14,873 nt of DNA from an uncultured Lachnospiraceae bacterium. GTDB lineage: Bacteria; Bacillota; Clostridia; Lachnospirales; Lachnospiraceae. The notes under the pieces are model-generated. The model was not told the DNA's origin. It saw only the letters and a program-made list of their open reading frames with translations, and ran no database searches. This document shows, piece after piece, positions 14,028 to 14,873 of the stretch (position 1 is the stretch's first letter; every line of letters starts with the position of its first letter). Made by a program: the position numbers and the translations under genes. The stretch covers positions 1-14,873 of the forward strand of contig CAMWOK010000040.1 in assembly GCA_947175845.1 (NCBI GenBank). Direction: 5' to 3'.

Positions 14028-14651
14028 ATGATCTTATTTCTGGATGGAGGAGGTACTCTGGCAGCCAGAGATGTGGCGTGTGTGGAGATCATCAGGAAGC
14101 ACACGCAGAGTGAAGAACTGATCTCAATAAAGATCGAGGACAACATGGACTGGGACCGCGTATGCAGATTGCTTGAGGATGCCCATGCGATCGTTCTGGC
14201 GGCGGATGTTTATCTGGACAGTGTGTCCTCGACAGTCCTCAGGTTTCTAGAGCGGGTGGAGCAGGCTGTGATCGGCGGTGAGAGTATCGGCGGCAGGTTT
14301 TATGCGATCCTTCATACAGAACTGTACGAGGGCGAACATACCAGCGTGGCGATGGAGGTCCTGAAAAATTTCTGTGTGCATGCCAATATCGTGTGGGGAA
14401 GAGGATTAGGGATCGGCGGCAGCAAAGTGGAGACAACTGTTCACAGAGGAAGCCTGTGGAGTATTTTTAATCAGGGGACAGCGGATTTCATGGTAAATGC
14501 GCTGCAGGAACAGGCTCTTTTTATCAGGGAAAGGGTACAGGGAACAGATGTGTATATCAATCCCAAGGAGGTGTCGAGACGGGGATACATTCGCAAAATG
14601 AACCAAAAAATGAAAAAAAGTAATCGCGTAAAAATCGCTCAAAATATGTGA
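14028..14651 (+). CDS. Flavodoxin / NAD(P)H-dependent oxidoreductase-like protein, 207 aa
   Basis: Likely flavodoxin-fold protein, partner of the preceding gene. Segment DAHAIVLAADVYLDSVSSTVLRFLER (about 51-76) matches the strand 3 / loop / helix region of FMN reductases, and GGRFYAILHTELYEGEHTS (88-106) matches strand 4 and its loop. AMEVLKNFCVHANIVWGRGLGIGG (108-131) matches the end of the fold. MILFLDGGGTLAARD replaces the usual GSPR-type phosphate loop with a GGGT sequence, so cofactor binding is uncertain. The C-terminus is strongly basic (RRGYIRKMNQKMKKSNRVK). A perfect AGGAGG (14011-14016) sets the start at ATG 14028 rather than the overlapping GTG 14016. It is probably co-transcribed with the gene at 13547. 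Substrate is unknown. Confidence 0.72.
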   Translation: MILFLDGGGTLAARDVACVEIIRKHTQSEELISIKIEDNMDWDRVCRLLEDAHAIVLAADVYLDSVSSTVLRFLERVEQAVIGGESIGGRFYAILHTELYEGEHTSVAMEVLKNFCVHANIVWGRGLGIGGSKVETTVHRGSLWSIFNQGTADFMVNALQEQALFIRERVQGTDVYINPKEVSRRGYIRKMNQKMKKSNRVKIAQNM

Positions 14652-14679
14652 AAACGCAAAAAAATCCATAAAAAATTCA

Positions 14680-14710
14680 GCTCTTTCAACAAGAAAGAAC
14701 AGCCATTTTT
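14680..14710. terminator. Possible bidirectional terminator after the flavodoxin-like pair
   Basis: TCTTTC (14682-14687), loop AACAA, GAAAGA (14693-14698), with a possible outer G-C pair set across a bulge, then ATTTTT (14705-14710). On the other strand the same stem is followed by ATTTTTT. The stem is short and AT-rich, so confidence is limited. Confidence 0.4.
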
Positions 14711-14784
14711 AAGGCATTTGAGCGGATTTTGAGATATTTTGGCATATGCTGTATTTAAAGCGCAAAAAGTGCGATAAGTAACTG

Positions 14785-14863
14785 TTGCAAGATAAATTGA
14801 CAATCTTATATAATGGACATTGCCAAATCCTGCTAGAATTTGTAAGTAAACGTAATTTGGGAG
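14785..14863 (+). promoter_or_regulatory. Promoter region and ribosome binding site of a gene starting beyond the window
   Basis: TTGCAA (14785-14790), 18 nt and TATAAT (14809-14814) form a good promoter. An extended -10, TGCTAGAAT (14831-14839), lies just downstream as a possible second one. GGGAG at 14859-14863 followed by GCGTTTAT at the end would suit an ATG at 14872 if the next base is G. The coding region itself is not visible. Confidence 0.6.
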
Positions 14864-14873
14864 CAGCGTTTAT

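Noticed and set aside
14797..14814. Consensus TTGACA at 14797 as -35 of the last promoter
   Set aside because: It lies only 6 bp from TATAAT; TTGCAA at 14785 with 18 bp spacing fits better.

Overview
The window looks like a chromosomal segment of an anaerobic Firmicute, most likely a Lachnospiraceae-type Clostridia. This rests on the GC-rich, strictly organised housekeeping genes with strong GGAGG-type ribosome binding sites, tRNA genes without an encoded CCA, a soluble hydrogenase-like redox sensor, and the type of TrpB and ArgS present. I cannot name a genus from sequence alone.

Layout. (1) Positions 1-1412 are the AT-rich end of an integrated element. They hold the last 20 codons of a dUTPase, then a tyrosine recombinase, then three TGATTAC direct repeats. 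The element abuts the 3' end of a minus-strand tRNA-Gly(CCC) gene, the classic target for such integrases. (2) Positions 1484-2250 carry the tRNA-Gly promoter and two small, unrecognised but convincing genes. (3) Positions 2310-7468 are a promoter followed by carA, carB and queH, tightly packed or overlapping: carbamoyl phosphate synthesis plus the last step of queuosine synthesis. (4) Positions 7531-7606 hold a long imperfect hairpin just upstream of argS (7629-9401). argS ends in a strong terminator whose 3' arm is duplicated as a 21-bp tandem repeat. (5) Positions 9604-11559 encode the most unusual protein here. It has two ferredoxin clusters, an [FeFe]-hydrogenase H-cluster domain and a third Cys-rich cluster, followed directly by a methyl-accepting chemotaxis signalling hairpin, all soluble. 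(6) Positions 11588-13034 are a sigma-A-like promoter and a stand-alone TrpB2-type tryptophan synthase beta chain. (7) Positions 13047-13380 hold a 17-bp hairpin, then a minus-strand tRNA operon (promoter, tRNA-Val(TAC), tRNA-Met(CAT), terminator). (8) Positions 13547-14651 are two adjacent genes, both flavodoxin-fold-like. The window ends in the promoter and ribosome binding site of a gene whose start lies just beyond it.

How the genes relate. Most units are independent housekeeping transcripts (pyrimidine/arginine precursor, tRNA modification, tRNA charging, tryptophan). The accessory or novel content is concentrated in the integrated element end, the hydrogenase-like chemoreceptor and the paired small flavodoxin-like proteins. 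Apart from the two tRNA units on the minus strand, everything is transcribed on the plus strand. No CRISPR array, insertion sequence or rRNA gene is visible, and no intergenic stretch above 300 bases is left without an RNA or protein gene.
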